The notes under the pieces were generated by a model that saw nothing but the letters and a program-made list of their open reading frames with translations, ran no database searches and was not told where the DNA came from. Source: Methanobrevibacter sp. (GTDB lineage Archaea > Methanobacteriota > Methanobacteria > Methanobacteriales > Methanobacteriaceae). From it: 54,323 bases of DNA. Both the position numbers and the translations under genes were made by a program. Positions within the stretch are counted from its first letter, which is position 1, and each line of letters begins with the position of its first letter. The stretch covers positions 1-54,323 of the forward strand of contig JAGCBE010000251.1 in assembly GCA_017652345.1 (NCBI GenBank), in the 5' to 3' direction. This document shows, piece after piece, positions 7,772 to 16,096 of the stretch.

Positions 7772-8176
7772 ATGTTTGGAAGAAAAAGTGTATATGGAAA
7801 ACATGTAAACAACACAACCGCTCAGCCAGAGAAGAAGCGCAAAGCAACTCGATTCAATATCCGCAAACCAGGTTACAAGACTCGCCAACCACAGAAGACC
7901 GGAAAATCCATTGATAACTTTGAACAAGAATATCAGAAATTCATTGCTGAATTGCAGGCTAAAAAGGCTGCTGAAGCTAAGGTTGAAGAACCAGTAGAAA
8001 CTAAAGTAGAAGAACCTGTTGTTGAAGAAACACCAGTTGTTGAAGACAACATTCAGACACTTTTACCAGAACAACCTGTTGAAGAACCTGTAACAGAAGA
8101 AACAGTAGTATATGTTCCAAAGAAACGCAAAAGAATCGTAAATGAGAACATCCAAGAAAATACAGAAGAAAACTAA
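7772..8176 (+). CDS. Low-complexity basic/acidic protein (134 aa)
   Basis: AAGGAG precedes the ATG. Residues 1-50 are strongly basic, then comes FEQEYQKFIAEL, then a run of Glu/Pro/Val repeats (residues about 70-115), then a basic end (KKRKR). The composition suggests a disordered linker or nucleic-acid-binding protein. The FExEYQxFIxEL element recurs near the C-terminus of the next gene. Confidence 0.72.
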   Translation: MFGRKSVYGKHVNNTTAQPEKKRKATRFNIRKPGYKTRQPQKTGKSIDNFEQEYQKFIAELQAKKAAEAKVEEPVETKVEEPVVEETPVVEDNIQTLLPEQPVEEPVTEETVVYVPKKRKRIVNENIQENTEEN

Positions 8177-8762
8177 TTTTCAAAATTTGAAAATTGGTAA
8201 AGAACCCTTACCACCCATAGACTACAATACTTCGTTGTCTAGTTATAAAGACAATTATGAAGATATGGTTGGTAGGGCTTTCTACGAAGTTCCGTTGGAA
8301 GAAGACATTGAATATTGTACAAACAGAATGGAATTTGATACACAAGATGATTTTCCTTATGCAAGTACTTATTCAGGCATTCCACCATTTGAAAATCAAT
8401 ATTCAATAAAGTTTGGTGAACAGTCAACCATTGGTGAAATTCGTAGAAAGTACTATTTCTTGAAATACTATTTTACATACAATTCAGGATTCTTATACAA
8501 TACAGAAACTCATAGTGGATTAGACCCAATATCTGGTGATGTTTCTGTATTTAATAATTTTGATTTGAATGATACAGAATTGTCTGCACTAATGAAAGAA
8601 ATGACTGAAAATAATCTTAAATTGTTTAATCCAGTTGAACCAGAAATAACAATACCAACTTTATCAAGTTCAGATACAAATGGAATAGATACATTAGAGG
8701 AATTTGAAAGAGAATATCAAGCGTTTATTGAAGAATTGAAGAAACATAGAAATGAAAATTAG
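8142..8762 (+). CDS. Unknown protein sharing the FExEYQxFIxEL motif (206 aa)
   Basis: This ORF starts 35 bases inside the previous gene, in a different frame. The body is Tyr- and Asp-rich with no recognised domain. The C-terminus has FEREYQAFIEEL, close to FEQEYQKFIAEL in the preceding gene, so the two may share an interaction helix. Its stop overlaps the start of the next gene. The exact start is uncertain because the first 12 codons lie within the previous gene. Confidence 0.7.
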   Translation: MRTSKKIQKKTNFQNLKIGKEPLPPIDYNTSLSSYKDNYEDMVGRAFYEVPLEEDIEYCTNRMEFDTQDDFPYASTYSGIPPFENQYSIKFGEQSTIGEIRRKYYFLKYYFTYNSGFLYNTETHSGLDPISGDVSVFNNFDLNDTELSALMKEMTENNLKLFNPVEPEITIPTLSSSDTNGIDTLEEFEREYQAFIEELKKHRNEN

Positions 8763-9423
8763 AGTTGTTGGTGGGACTAATACTCCCTTTCGTGAATTGA
8801 ATAATATTAGAGAAAAATGGTTTACCGATGGAGAACACACCGGTAAAAATATTGATTTTCTCAATCCTTGGTATTGTGAATTGACTGGTTTGTACAATCT
8901 ATGGATGGAAGAAAATGCCGACCCAAATGAAATAGTTGGTATTGAACATTATCGTAGATATTTCGTTAAAAATAATTCTACTGATTTAATGGATGAAGAA
9001 TATATTAACAATATTCTTCAAGACCATGATGTAATCTGTCAAAAATTCAAATTCGGTCACAATACTCCACTTGGTTGGTGGGGTAGATGTCTAAAGCCAT
9101 ATATTTTTGATTTTATTGACAATCTAGAAGACAGAGATTTCGCAAATTGGTATAGCAAAGAATTAAAATCTTGTCATGAGTTCTGTCGCTGCAATATGTT
9201 CATCTGTAAAAGAGAAATAATGAATAAATATTGCGAATGTTTATTTCAGACAATGGCAAAAATGGACCCGAAATCATTTACTAGACGAAAAAGAATAATG
9301 GGTTTCATTGGTGAATATTTTATGGGCTTTTGGTTTAGATATTATGGCTACAAGATTGCTTATAAGCTATCACTTGAATATGATAAAAGTTTGAGAAAAG
9401 TTATTAGAAGGTCTGCCGTATGA
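8752..9423 (+). CDS. DUF4422 family glycosyltransferase (223 aa)
   Basis: The order of motifs is that of DUF4422, a family found in capsule and polysaccharide loci: an opening IRVVGGTN, then NPWYCELTGLYNLW (about residues 41-54), then VGIEHYRRYF (about 63-72). The family is regarded as glycosyltransferase-like, but acceptor and donor are unknown. It overlaps its neighbours by a few bases and heads a sugar-related group with the next genes. Confidence 0.85.
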   Translation: MKIRVVGGTNTPFRELNNIREKWFTDGEHTGKNIDFLNPWYCELTGLYNLWMEENADPNEIVGIEHYRRYFVKNNSTDLMDEEYINNILQDHDVICQKFKFGHNTPLGWWGRCLKPYIFDFIDNLEDRDFANWYSKELKSCHEFCRCNMFICKREIMNKYCECLFQTMAKMDPKSFTRRKRIMGFIGEYFMGFWFRYYGYKIAYKLSLEYDKSLRKVIRRSAV

Positions 9424-10115
9424 AAATCTATGTAGTTGGAGCACCAGAAAAGAATTTTTTTAAATTTGATGAAAGTCGTGAAAAATATCTAATCAACGAT
9501 AAGCACGAAGGCGAAAATATTGATAATTGGAATAGTCGCTATTGTGAATTGACTGGTTTGTATTATTTGTGGAAGCATTGCAATGATGACATTCTTGGTT
9601 TGGAACATTATAGAAGAAGTTTCAAATACAATGGTCATTTATTAAATGCACAAGACGCTGAATCTATCTTGAATGACAATGATGTTATATGCCATAAAGC
9701 AATATTGAGAAGTTATCGCTTAGGTAGACAATTACAATCATTCATTGGTAGAAATGACTATCATAAGATTATGGTTGCATTGAAAACTACTTATCCTGAC
9801 TATTATGAAACAGCATTGAAGATATTAGATTACAAATGGCATATACAGTTCAATATGCTCATAGCCAAAAAAGAATTTGTAAATAATTATTGCGAATGGT
9901 TGTTTGGATTATTGAATCCATTGGTAGAATTTACAGGTGTAGAAGTATTTAGAAAGCGTAGCATTGGATATATTTCAGAAATACTATTGAATACCTTATA
10001 TTTCGTACACAACAATATCAAATACAAAGAATGTGAAGTAGAATTACTTGATGGATATAAAGGAAAAGGATTTAGTAAGTTTGGTACACCATTGAATTTC
10101 AATATAAGGAAATAA
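9420..10115 (+). CDS. DUF4422 family glycosyltransferase (231 aa)
   Basis: This is a second DUF4422 copy in tandem. It has IYVVGAPEKNFF, RYCELTGLYYLWKHC and LGLEHYRRSF in the same places as the previous gene, but the second half differs, so the two have different specificities or are old paralogues. It starts as an ATGA overlap. A third copy lies at 23511-24146 and is closer to this one in the motif region. Confidence 0.85.
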   Translation: MKIYVVGAPEKNFFKFDESREKYLINDKHEGENIDNWNSRYCELTGLYYLWKHCNDDILGLEHYRRSFKYNGHLLNAQDAESILNDNDVICHKAILRSYRLGRQLQSFIGRNDYHKIMVALKTTYPDYYETALKILDYKWHIQFNMLIAKKEFVNNYCEWLFGLLNPLVEFTGVEVFRKRSIGYISEILLNTLYFVHNNIKYKECEVELLDGYKGKGFSKFGTPLNFNIRK

Positions 10116-10116
10116 T

Positions 10117-10518
10117 ATGATTAATGTAGATTTTGGTAAGAACGAAGAAAAGAATTCTGCATTCAGTGCTAACATGCCTTCAACAGCAAAGTGTTATCTG
10201 TTTAGGGGAACATTTACCATAAATGGAATGAAAGAACCTGATTTGACTTATAGATTTTCTTCTATTACTCATACATCAAAGAATAGCTTTAAATTAGTGT
10301 TCATAGAAATGGAAGATTTTAAAGCGACAAAGATATTTGATAATGCCGTAAAGAACAATTATACATTTGATTTGCATATTGATTATTACGATGACAAATT
10401 AACTAATGTAATGTATTCAAATGATTACAAAAATTGTAGCATAGTATATAAGCATGAATTTAATTTGTCTGTTAGTATAAAAGCAGGATTGGAATTGATT
10501 GTGGAGTGTACCTACTAA
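10117..10518 (+). CDS. Unknown beta-rich protein (133 aa)
   Basis: AAGGA lies five bases before the ATG. The sequence alternates hydrophobic and polar residues, as in a beta sandwich, and has no signal peptide or membrane segment. It sits between two glycosyltransferase genes and overlaps the next as TAATG. Its function cannot be told from sequence; a virion or carbohydrate-binding role is only a guess from its place. Confidence 0.72.
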   Translation: MINVDFGKNEEKNSAFSANMPSTAKCYLFRGTFTINGMKEPDLTYRFSSITHTSKNSFKLVFIEMEDFKATKIFDNAVKNNYTFDLHIDYYDDKLTNVMYSNDYKNCSIVYKHEFNLSVSIKAGLELIVECTY

Positions 10519-11381
10519 TGAAAAGTGCATTGGTTACAATAGCTAAAAATGAAGAGCTATATTTGAGAGACTGGATATCTTATCATAGTTGTCTTGGTTT
10601 TGACGAGATATATGTAGTAGACAACAGTGATGAAGGTGTAACTACACAATTTGACTTATGTAATCATTATTCAAAAATATATCCTGTTAAATGCATTTAT
10701 TGCTGTGGTAGAGAAACATTGAAAAACATGGGTCTACAACAGGGTGTGTATAAAAATGTTTACAATTATATAAAAGAAAATTCTAAAGACATTGATTGGA
10801 TTACTTATATTGATGTAGACGAATATCTTTATCTTGATGGAATGTCAATTAACAATTTCTTGAGTCAAGACAAGTTTAAAGATGCAGACTTGATTCATGT
10901 GAATTGGAAATGTTATGGAGATAACGATTTGGTCAATTATGAGCCAAGACCTGTAACAGAACGATTCACGAAACCTTTACCAATTGATGCAATGTACAAT
11001 AATCAATTTATTAGTAAAGATATTTTCGTTAATATGCATGTGAAATCAATTGTAAGAGTGAATGATAAAGAACCTGTATTTGATAGTGTTCATACATTCC
11101 ATTACAATAAAGATATTAAAGGAAATTGTGTAAATGTTGCTGGTGAACCTGTTGATTGTAGATTGCCTTATCAAGCAATATGTTACAATGGTGGTCATAT
11201 AAAGCATTTTGTTACAAAAAGTACTGAAGAATTTATTGAAAGGAGACTAAAGGACAATCCTAGAATAGATGGTGACTTCAATAGAGACAAAATGGTAGAA
11301 ATTGAGAGTTATTTCAATATAAACACTAAAACATATAGCAAGATTAAACTTATTGAACAAAAAACTGGTATAAAATTATAA
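10518..11381 (+). CDS. Glycosyltransferase, GT92/Glyco_tranf_2_4-like
   Basis: The protein opens SALVTIAKNEELYLRDWISYH, then has GFDEIYVVDNSD and a DVDE metal-binding motif at about residues 99-102, the layout of GT92-like (DUF23/Glyco_tranf_2_4) GT-A enzymes. A late His-containing segment (CYNGGHIKHFVTKS) also fits. An in-frame GTG four codons upstream is less likely than the ATG overlapping the previous stop (TAATG). A hairpin follows the gene at 11405-11435. Confidence 0.85.
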   Translation: MKSALVTIAKNEELYLRDWISYHSCLGFDEIYVVDNSDEGVTTQFDLCNHYSKIYPVKCIYCCGRETLKNMGLQQGVYKNVYNYIKENSKDIDWITYIDVDEYLYLDGMSINNFLSQDKFKDADLIHVNWKCYGDNDLVNYEPRPVTERFTKPLPIDAMYNNQFISKDIFVNMHVKSIVRVNDKEPVFDSVHTFHYNKDIKGNCVNVAGEPVDCRLPYQAICYNGGHIKHFVTKSTEEFIERRLKDNPRIDGDFNRDKMVEIESYFNINTKTYSKIKLIEQKTGIKL

Positions 11382-11404
11382 AGTTCCAATACAAACAAAT
11401 TTTC

Positions 11405-11440
11405 ATGACTCAACTATTTAAAATGGTTGAGTCATTTGTT
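11405..11440 (+). terminator. Hairpin terminator after the first glycosyltransferase group
   Basis: A perfect ten-base stem (ATGACTCAAC with GTTGAGTCAT) and an eleven-base loop are followed by a weak T-rich stretch. TATATT lies just downstream (about 11440), so a new transcript may begin here too. Confidence 0.65.
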
Positions 11441-11464
11441 ATATTATTCAAAAATGGAGTTAGA

Positions 11465-11803
11465 ATGGAACAACTAATAATACCTATCACTTTATTTTCA
11501 ATTTTGTTTGTTGTATTGCTTGGAATTTTGGTGACAAAGGCAAAAACTGATATGAATAGTAAACCAAAACCAGAACTACGAGATGCTCATTATGCATTGT
11601 TTGTTGATGAACACAATAACTTGATATACAAATCAATGTGTGCTGAAGGATTGTATATAAACTACGATAACAAAAACAGTGTGTATAAGATAAAAATGTA
11701 TAGAAAATTGAAAGGTGGATGGTTTAATGACCCAGATGAAACGAAAATTTTAAAAGTAACACATTCAAATTATTCGTATAAGAAGGTGCCTTGTGATAAG
11801 TGA
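11465..11803 (+). CDS. Small membrane-anchored protein (112 aa)
   Basis: The start is set at the ATG with GGAG five bases upstream; the ATG at 11405 lies in the terminator stem. Residues 4-22 form one membrane segment. The rest is a soluble domain with beta-like alternation (HYALFVDEHNNLIYKS). No family is recognised. Its end overlaps the next gene. Confidence 0.72.
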   Translation: MEQLIIPITLFSILFVVLLGILVTKAKTDMNSKPKPELRDAHYALFVDEHNNLIYKSMCAEGLYINYDNKNSVYKIKMYRKLKGGWFNDPDETKILKVTHSNYSYKKVPCDK

Positions 11804-12275
11804 GAATTTGTCATTAGAAGAATTCAGTAAACATATAGACGTTAATCGTTTTACTGTTGGGGAAGATAAATGTATTCCTACTATTCCACATGGTTCAGGT
11901 TTACCAATTGCAGGTCCTTTAGGAGCAACATACCCACCTGAAATAGTTGAAAATCCAGAATATACACAAGAAATATTTGCTCCTTATGCATTAGCAATAT
12001 GTTATAAATTGTACCAAAAAGGTAAATATGATTTCTATTTTAAAGATGATGCAGAAAAAGTAGAAATAAAATTTACAATACCAAATGATTTAAGTCAAAA
12101 ATTCAATCCTAATGCTGAAATTGAATTGTTCAGAATAATTAATACAAAAGCACAAACATATATTGAAAATAATCCAATTGAAGCCATACATGGTTGTACA
12201 ATTGAAAGTTATGAACATAAAAGTCATATAAAAATAACATTTAGTGTAACTAAAAATTTACAATCGTCTAATTGA
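11793..12275 (+). CDS. Unknown protein with GTG start (160 aa)
   Basis: The start is a GTG with AAGG six bases upstream, inside the previous gene; no ATG lies nearby. The protein has a Pro/Gly-rich segment (PHGSGLPIAGPLGATYPPE) and a C-terminal alpha/beta part. No domain is recognised. Its stop overlaps the -35 box of the promoter at 12272. Confidence 0.7.
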   Translation: MISENLSLEEFSKHIDVNRFTVGEDKCIPTIPHGSGLPIAGPLGATYPPEIVENPEYTQEIFAPYALAICYKLYQKGKYDFYFKDDAEKVEIKFTIPNDLSQKFNPNAEIELFRIINTKAQTYIENNPIEAIHGCTIESYEHKSHIKITFSVTKNLQSSN

Positions 12276-12300
12276 CAGATTGTGTAGACTTTTATATATT
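12272..12300 (+). promoter_or_regulatory. Sigma70-like promoter
   Basis: TTGACA (12272-12277), 17 bases, then TATATT (12295-12300). The -35 box overlaps the stop codon of the preceding gene. The predicted transcript starts near 12307 and carries AGGTGA before the next ATG. Confidence 0.78.
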
Positions 12301-12329
12301 GTAAATTGAATGAAAGGTAGGTGACTGAA

Positions 12330-12698
12330 ATGAAAGTAGATATTGTATGGAAACAATTTAATCCAATGGCAAATACAGATATCAAGACTGTTGATACTGT
12401 AGATTTGACCAATCAGCAAATTACAGATTTGATAAATAATGTTCGGATTTATTGGGACATGGATGAAGAATTTTCTAGTGAAGTGTCACCAATTCTAAAT
12501 GATAGCTATGCAGCAGTATATGGTATAAAGTATGGAAATCGTCCTGAAGAATATTGGCAACGAAATACCAATAAAGACGATAAAATGCCTCGTGTAGCGG
12601 ATTTGATTATCAATCAAAACAACAAGCAAATCAAAATTGCAAGTAAAAGTCATAAACTGTGTAAACAGATTCTTGACGAAATTAACAAAATCAACTAA
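12330..12698 (+). CDS. Unknown small protein (122 aa)
   Basis: I chose the ATG at 12330, with AGGTGA five bases upstream, over a GTG at 12321. The protein is acidic at first, with a basic C-terminus (KQIKIASKSHKLCKQILDEI). No domain is recognised. It is the first gene behind the promoter at 12272 and is followed by a gene of different base composition. Confidence 0.7.
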   Translation: MKVDIVWKQFNPMANTDIKTVDTVDLTNQQITDLINNVRIYWDMDEEFSSEVSPILNDSYAAVYGIKYGNRPEEYWQRNTNKDDKMPRVADLIINQNNKQIKIASKSHKLCKQILDEINKIN

Positions 12699-12711
12699 AA
12701 AGGAGATAACT

Positions 12712-12915
12712 ATGAAGAAGTTTGAAATCACATACACCCTCAAGAAGACTTTCACGGTTCCTAACACGGCGACTGACGAGGAATACGATGAAGTCAAGAA
12801 CACCGTTGTGGATGAAATCAAGGCTGCAGGTGGAACCGATATCAAGGTTAAGCTTGTAGACGCTCCTGACGAAATCAAGCAGAAATATATCATCAACAAG
12901 GATTGTCAAGACTAA
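12712..12915 (+). CDS. Small protein with GC-richer codons (67 aa)
   Basis: AAGGAGATAACT precedes the ATG. The protein is short, charged and probably alpha/beta (KKFEITYTLKKTFTVPN, then EEYDEVKNTVVDEI). Its codons favour AAG, GAC, ATC and ACC, unlike the AT-rich codons around it, so it may be a recent arrival or be tuned for strong expression. Function is unknown. Confidence 0.72.
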   Translation: MKKFEITYTLKKTFTVPNTATDEEYDEVKNTVVDEIKAAGGTDIKVKLVDAPDEIKQKYIINKDCQD

Positions 12916-13124
12916 TGAGCATTAAAAAAGTTAGATGTAAGAACTTTGAAATGTGGAATTGGAGTCCTTTCATGCTAATTGGAAAGACTCCAAAAATCAA
13001 ATTCATTTGTGGTGATTGTGGAAAGATTTCCGAAGGTCGCACAGATACCATTCATAGTGATGGAGCATATCTTCAATGTAAATGGTGTGGTACGATTAAT
13101 ACAATTCCAATTACAGTGACTTAA
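12915..13124 (+). CDS. Zinc-ribbon protein (69 aa)
   Basis: Two C-x-x-C knuckles (FICGDCGKI and LQCKWCGTI) about 25 residues apart form a zinc ribbon. The ATG overlaps the previous stop as TAATG. Such small ribbons often act as nucleic-acid or protein adaptors, but the role here is unknown. Confidence 0.75.
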   Translation: MSIKKVRCKNFEMWNWSPFMLIGKTPKIKFICGDCGKISEGRTDTIHSDGAYLQCKWCGTINTIPITVT

Positions 13125-13125
13125 A

Positions 13126-13824
13126 ATGAAATACGCTCTTATAGGACATAACATTGAATATAGTAAGTCTAAAGAGTGGTTTGAAAGCCACAACGAGACT
13201 TATATTGTATATGATACACCAGACTTACCAGGTACTATTAATAGGATTCGTCAAGATAAAGACATTGGTGGATTCAATGTTACTACACCATATAAGACTG
13301 AAGTTATCAAGTATTTGGATTTTGTAGAAGGTGATTCTGTAAATTGTGTGAAGAAATTGCCAGATGGTTCTTTGTGGGGCAAATCATTTGATGGTGATGC
13401 TTTCTATATTGAATTGAGCCATTTGCTGGACAATCACGATGATTGGGAATTTTATTTTCCAAACAAGTGTGCCATACTTGGTAATGGCGGAGTTGTGCCA
13501 GTAATCTACAAATCATTAATTGACCGTGCTGAAGTGGTTGATATTTACGCGAGAAATCCAAAGGAAAAAGAATATCCTTTGAAAGAATTTGTTGCAAAGA
13601 AATATGAACTTATTGTGAATACCATACCATTCAAGGCAAACATTGACATTAATTTTAATAACAAGTCTAAGTTTATCTACTTTGATTTGAATTATGCAGA
13701 TGATAGGCTGGTTCGTAAGGCATTAAGAAATAAACATTGTAGTTGGTCTGTTGATGGCTTGGAAATGTTTAAAACACAAGCAAGGTTTGCTTTGAATTGG
13801 TGGAAAGAAAATGAATATAGGTGA
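13126..13824 (+). CDS. Shikimate dehydrogenase-like protein (AroE fold)
   Basis: Most AroE landmarks are present in order: IGHNIEYSKS (substrate serines, residues 6-15), GGFNVTTPYK with the catalytic Lys57, KSFDGD near residues 86-91 in place of the usual NTDG, the nucleotide loop GNGG (119-122), VNTIPF, and the closing DGLEMFKTQARFALNW. AroE reduces 3-dehydroshikimate with NADPH. At 232 residues it is shorter than usual (about 270), and the NTD motif is altered, so its substrate may differ. An enzyme of this kind is very unusual in a phage. Confidence 0.85.
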   Translation: MKYALIGHNIEYSKSKEWFESHNETYIVYDTPDLPGTINRIRQDKDIGGFNVTTPYKTEVIKYLDFVEGDSVNCVKKLPDGSLWGKSFDGDAFYIELSHLLDNHDDWEFYFPNKCAILGNGGVVPVIYKSLIDRAEVVDIYARNPKEKEYPLKEFVAKKYELIVNTIPFKANIDINFNNKSKFIYFDLNYADDRLVRKALRNKHCSWSVDGLEMFKTQARFALNWWKENEYR

Positions 13825-14158
13825 ATTTGAATATGTTTGTGAAAAACTCGGAATGAAAAAGTATTTTAATTATAACAATGATGAAATGTTTTGGGAAGCC
13901 TTATCAAGTGAATCAAAAACACTGTATTATACATTTAATGGATATGATTTTCCTGTAGCAAAATATTTTGATAAAAAGGTTTATGTTTGGCATAATGGTT
14001 TATACAAAGTTATTGACCAACAAACACCTGAAGAGCTGGAAGAACAAATCAAATTGTTTCATAAAAATCACAAAGAATATTTAATTAAAAACAAAATCAA
14101 GGACATTAACAAGGACTTTAAAGATGAAGACAATTTCTCTAACACTATCTATGGATGA
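13811..14158 (+). CDS. KDF-family small protein with C-terminal extension (115 aa)
   Basis: This plus-strand relative of the minus-strand array has a helix opening, a Tyr/Phe-rich middle, then TPEELEEQIKLFHKNHKEY and KNKIKDINKDF. Another 13 residues follow because the gene runs 35 bases into the next. The AAG GAC codons of KDF again give AAGGA, eight bases before the next gene's ATG. It overlaps the end of the AroE-like gene. Confidence 0.78.
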   Translation: MNIGEFEYVCEKLGMKKYFNYNNDEMFWEALSSESKTLYYTFNGYDFPVAKYFDKKVYVWHNGLYKVIDQQTPEELEEQIKLFHKNHKEYLIKNKIKDINKDFKDEDNFSNTIYG

Positions 14159-14702
14159 AGTAGATATGTTGAATAGCTGGCTAGGCCAGCTAAGTGATGG
14201 TTGTGGTGAAAACAAAAGTTGGACTACTCCATATTGGACTAATCTATCCTTTGATACTACAGGAATAATGATTCAAGACGAAAATGCCAAACCATTCAAG
14301 CATAAGAATGATAAGGATATTCTAGAAGACTTGGCTGATAGGTTTGAAGAAATTACTGATGAATATACACAATTTTGTGAAATCAGTGAATACTTTAATG
14401 ATGACAAACGAAGCAATGACTTGAATTTAGGAATCACAGTAGCCAATAGCATTATCAAGAAGTTTTCTGGTGACCCTGAAAACATGTGGGATTTGTACAC
14501 ACAAGAAGACTTTGATAAAATGCAGCAGCAACGAGAAGAACTTGATGCTATGAATGAAAAATGTTGTCAAGGTATCTTGGATTTGTACAAGGATTTAGCT
14601 AAATTGACTGGTGAGGAACCACCTACGAAGTTGGAAGATTGTTTGATGAGTGTTTCTGACTTTGAAAAGGAAATGAAGAAACTTAGAGAAGATTATGAAT
14701 AA
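14124..14702 (+). CDS. Unknown acidic, helical protein (192 aa)
   Basis: This acidic protein is mostly helical from residue 70 on (EDLADRFEEITDEY, then KMQQQREELDAMNEK). Its ribosome site lies in the preceding gene's KDF codons. It overlaps the next gene by eight bases. No domain is recognised. Confidence 0.72.
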   Translation: MKTISLTLSMDEVDMLNSWLGQLSDGCGENKSWTTPYWTNLSFDTTGIMIQDENAKPFKHKNDKDILEDLADRFEEITDEYTQFCEISEYFNDDKRSNDLNLGITVANSIIKKFSGDPENMWDLYTQEDFDKMQQQREELDAMNEKCCQGILDLYKDLAKLTGEEPPTKLEDCLMSVSDFEKEMKKLREDYE

Positions 14703-14994
14703 CCAAGAAAAAGCATTAGTAGAAAAACTTGAACAAGAAATTAAGAATGACCTTGATATGAATGTGGAAACAGAACAATTCATTTCTACAGATACTTATG
14801 TTGGTCAAACTGAACAATTCTATGGGTTAAAAATTATTTACAATGGCCGTACAAAATATGAAGTTATTTTAGAGCCAGATATGTGGAGAATTTTCTATCC
14901 TAATCAGCGTAGAATTGCTACTAACTACAAGACGGTTGATGAATATTCACCACAAAGGGTAAAGAATTTTATCAAAACTGATATGGGTAAGTAA
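14695..14994 (+). CDS. Unknown small protein (99 aa)
   Basis: An N-terminal acidic helix (EKALVEKLEQEIKNDL) precedes a beta-rich half (YGLKIIYNGRTKYEVILEPD). No family is recognised. It overlaps the gene before it and is one base from the next, so the three are likely co-translated. Confidence 0.7.
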   Translation: MNNQEKALVEKLEQEIKNDLDMNVETEQFISTDTYVGQTEQFYGLKIIYNGRTKYEVILEPDMWRIFYPNQRRIATNYKTVDEYSPQRVKNFIKTDMGK

Positions 14995-14995
14995 A

Positions 14996-15151
14996 ATGAT
15001 TGATTTGAAAGCATTCGGAGAAAAGGTTGAAGTTGATGAAGACATTAAGAAGATGGTTGATGACTTCAACAAACTCCGAAAAAGAGTAATTATTGGATGT
15101 GGAACTATCATTGTAGCAATGGTGATAGTCACACTTATTGTAGTACTGTAA
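14996..15151 (+). CDS. Tail-anchored small membrane protein (51 aa)
   Basis: This short ORF starts one base after the previous stop. Residues 1-30 are charged and helical, and residues 31-51 form one hydrophobic segment ending at the C-terminus, so it is probably tail-anchored with its N-terminus in the cytoplasm. Function is unknown. Confidence 0.65.
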   Translation: MIDLKAFGEKVEVDEDIKKMVDDFNKLRKRVIIGCGTIIVAMVIVTLIVVL

Positions 15152-15164
15152 ACAATATTTTACA

Positions 15165-15192
15165 TTGACAAAAATTCGTAAATTATTATATT
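15165..15192 (+). promoter_or_regulatory. Sigma70-like promoter with near-leaderless start
   Basis: TTGACA (15165-15170), 16 bases, TATATT (15187-15192), then only nine bases to the ATG at 15202. No Shine-Dalgarno site lies between, so the mRNA probably begins within a few bases of the start codon. Confidence 0.72.
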
Positions 15193-15201
15193 AATGCTAT
15201 T

Positions 15202-15696
15202 ATGATAAATCTGTTGAAACAAGAAATTGATAAAATTCAAGACGAAAATACATTAAAAGATGTTCGTGATTATGCTGCTCAAAATCTAGAAAAGATTAGA
15301 GCAGCAAAAAGAGAAACTGAATTATCAACAATCAATGACAAATACAAGGATAAGTATTTGTTGATTTATGGTAGAACACTAACAATGAATGTTAGTTGTA
15401 GTGAAGAAAACAAGTATGATATGAAAATTGTCCATGTACTTGATGTCAATTTCGTTGGTTCTGAATTTTTTCGCTGTCATGCCAAAGTAATTCATATTGA
15501 ATATGATAATGAAATGGATATGATTAAGCATCTGACTTCAGATTTTGGATGTACAACTGTTGATTATGAAGAAGATGAACAATACGATGTTAGAATTGAC
15601 GAAATTGCTGAAATGATTGATAAGGAAAAAGTAGATGAACTTGTCAAACAAGCAAAACAAGACATTAACAATATGCTAGACCAGTGGGATATTTAA
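15202..15696 (+). CDS. Unknown protein, near-leaderless (164 aa)
   Basis: The N-terminal 50 residues are helical and charged, the middle has beta-like segments (YDMKIVHVLDVNFVG), and the C-terminus is an acidic helix. The start is nine bases from TATATT with no ribosome site. No domain is recognised. Confidence 0.72.
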   Translation: MINLLKQEIDKIQDENTLKDVRDYAAQNLEKIRAAKRETELSTINDKYKDKYLLIYGRTLTMNVSCSEENKYDMKIVHVLDVNFVGSEFFRCHAKVIHIEYDNEMDMIKHLTSDFGCTTVDYEEDEQYDVRIDEIAEMIDKEKVDELVKQAKQDINNMLDQWDI

Positions 15697-15737
15697 AGTG
15701 GTAGTTTGAATATAACAAGAGAAAAGGAAAAAGAAAA

Positions 15738-16088
15738 ATGTTAGACGCAAATCAAGCAAGAGAAATGTCAAAAACTAATTTTTCAGCATTGGAAAATGAT
15801 TTGGAATTGCACAATGAGTACTTTAAGAGTATATCAGATATGATTGGAGGCGCCGCTTCTAAAAGCCAAACCTCAGTAGACATTCCATATCGTGAAGACC
15901 CACGATTTAATGACATTATGACTGTTCTAAAGTGGAAGGGTTATAAAATCAAGCATTATAGATGTACGAATTGGTGTGCAATGTATTTTCAGGACCCTGA
16001 ATACCAGGAACTCTCTTATGAACCAGCTGCAGGTGCAATTGCAAATACAGGTTTAACACTTGGTGGTTATTTTTCATTGGAGTGGTAA
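15738..16088 (+). CDS. Unknown small protein (116 aa)
   Basis: AAGGA lies upstream of the ATG. A helical start is followed by a basic, aromatic middle (MTVLKWKGYKIKHYRCTNW) and a Gly/Ala-rich C-terminus. No domain is recognised and no membrane segment is certain. Confidence 0.7.
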   Translation: MLDANQAREMSKTNFSALENDLELHNEYFKSISDMIGGAASKSQTSVDIPYREDPRFNDIMTVLKWKGYKIKHYRCTNWCAMYFQDPEYQELSYEPAAGAIANTGLTLGGYFSLEW

Positions 16089-16096
16089 ATTTAACT

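Noticed and set aside
11405..11464. Earlier ATG for the membrane protein ending at 11803
   Set aside because: It lies in a perfect terminator stem with no ribosome site; the ATG at 11465 has GGAG five bases before it.
12430..12445. ATAAATA in the 12330 gene and similar AT-rich matches as late promoters
   Set aside because: They lie inside genes with no start nearby, and such short AT-rich strings are expected by chance.
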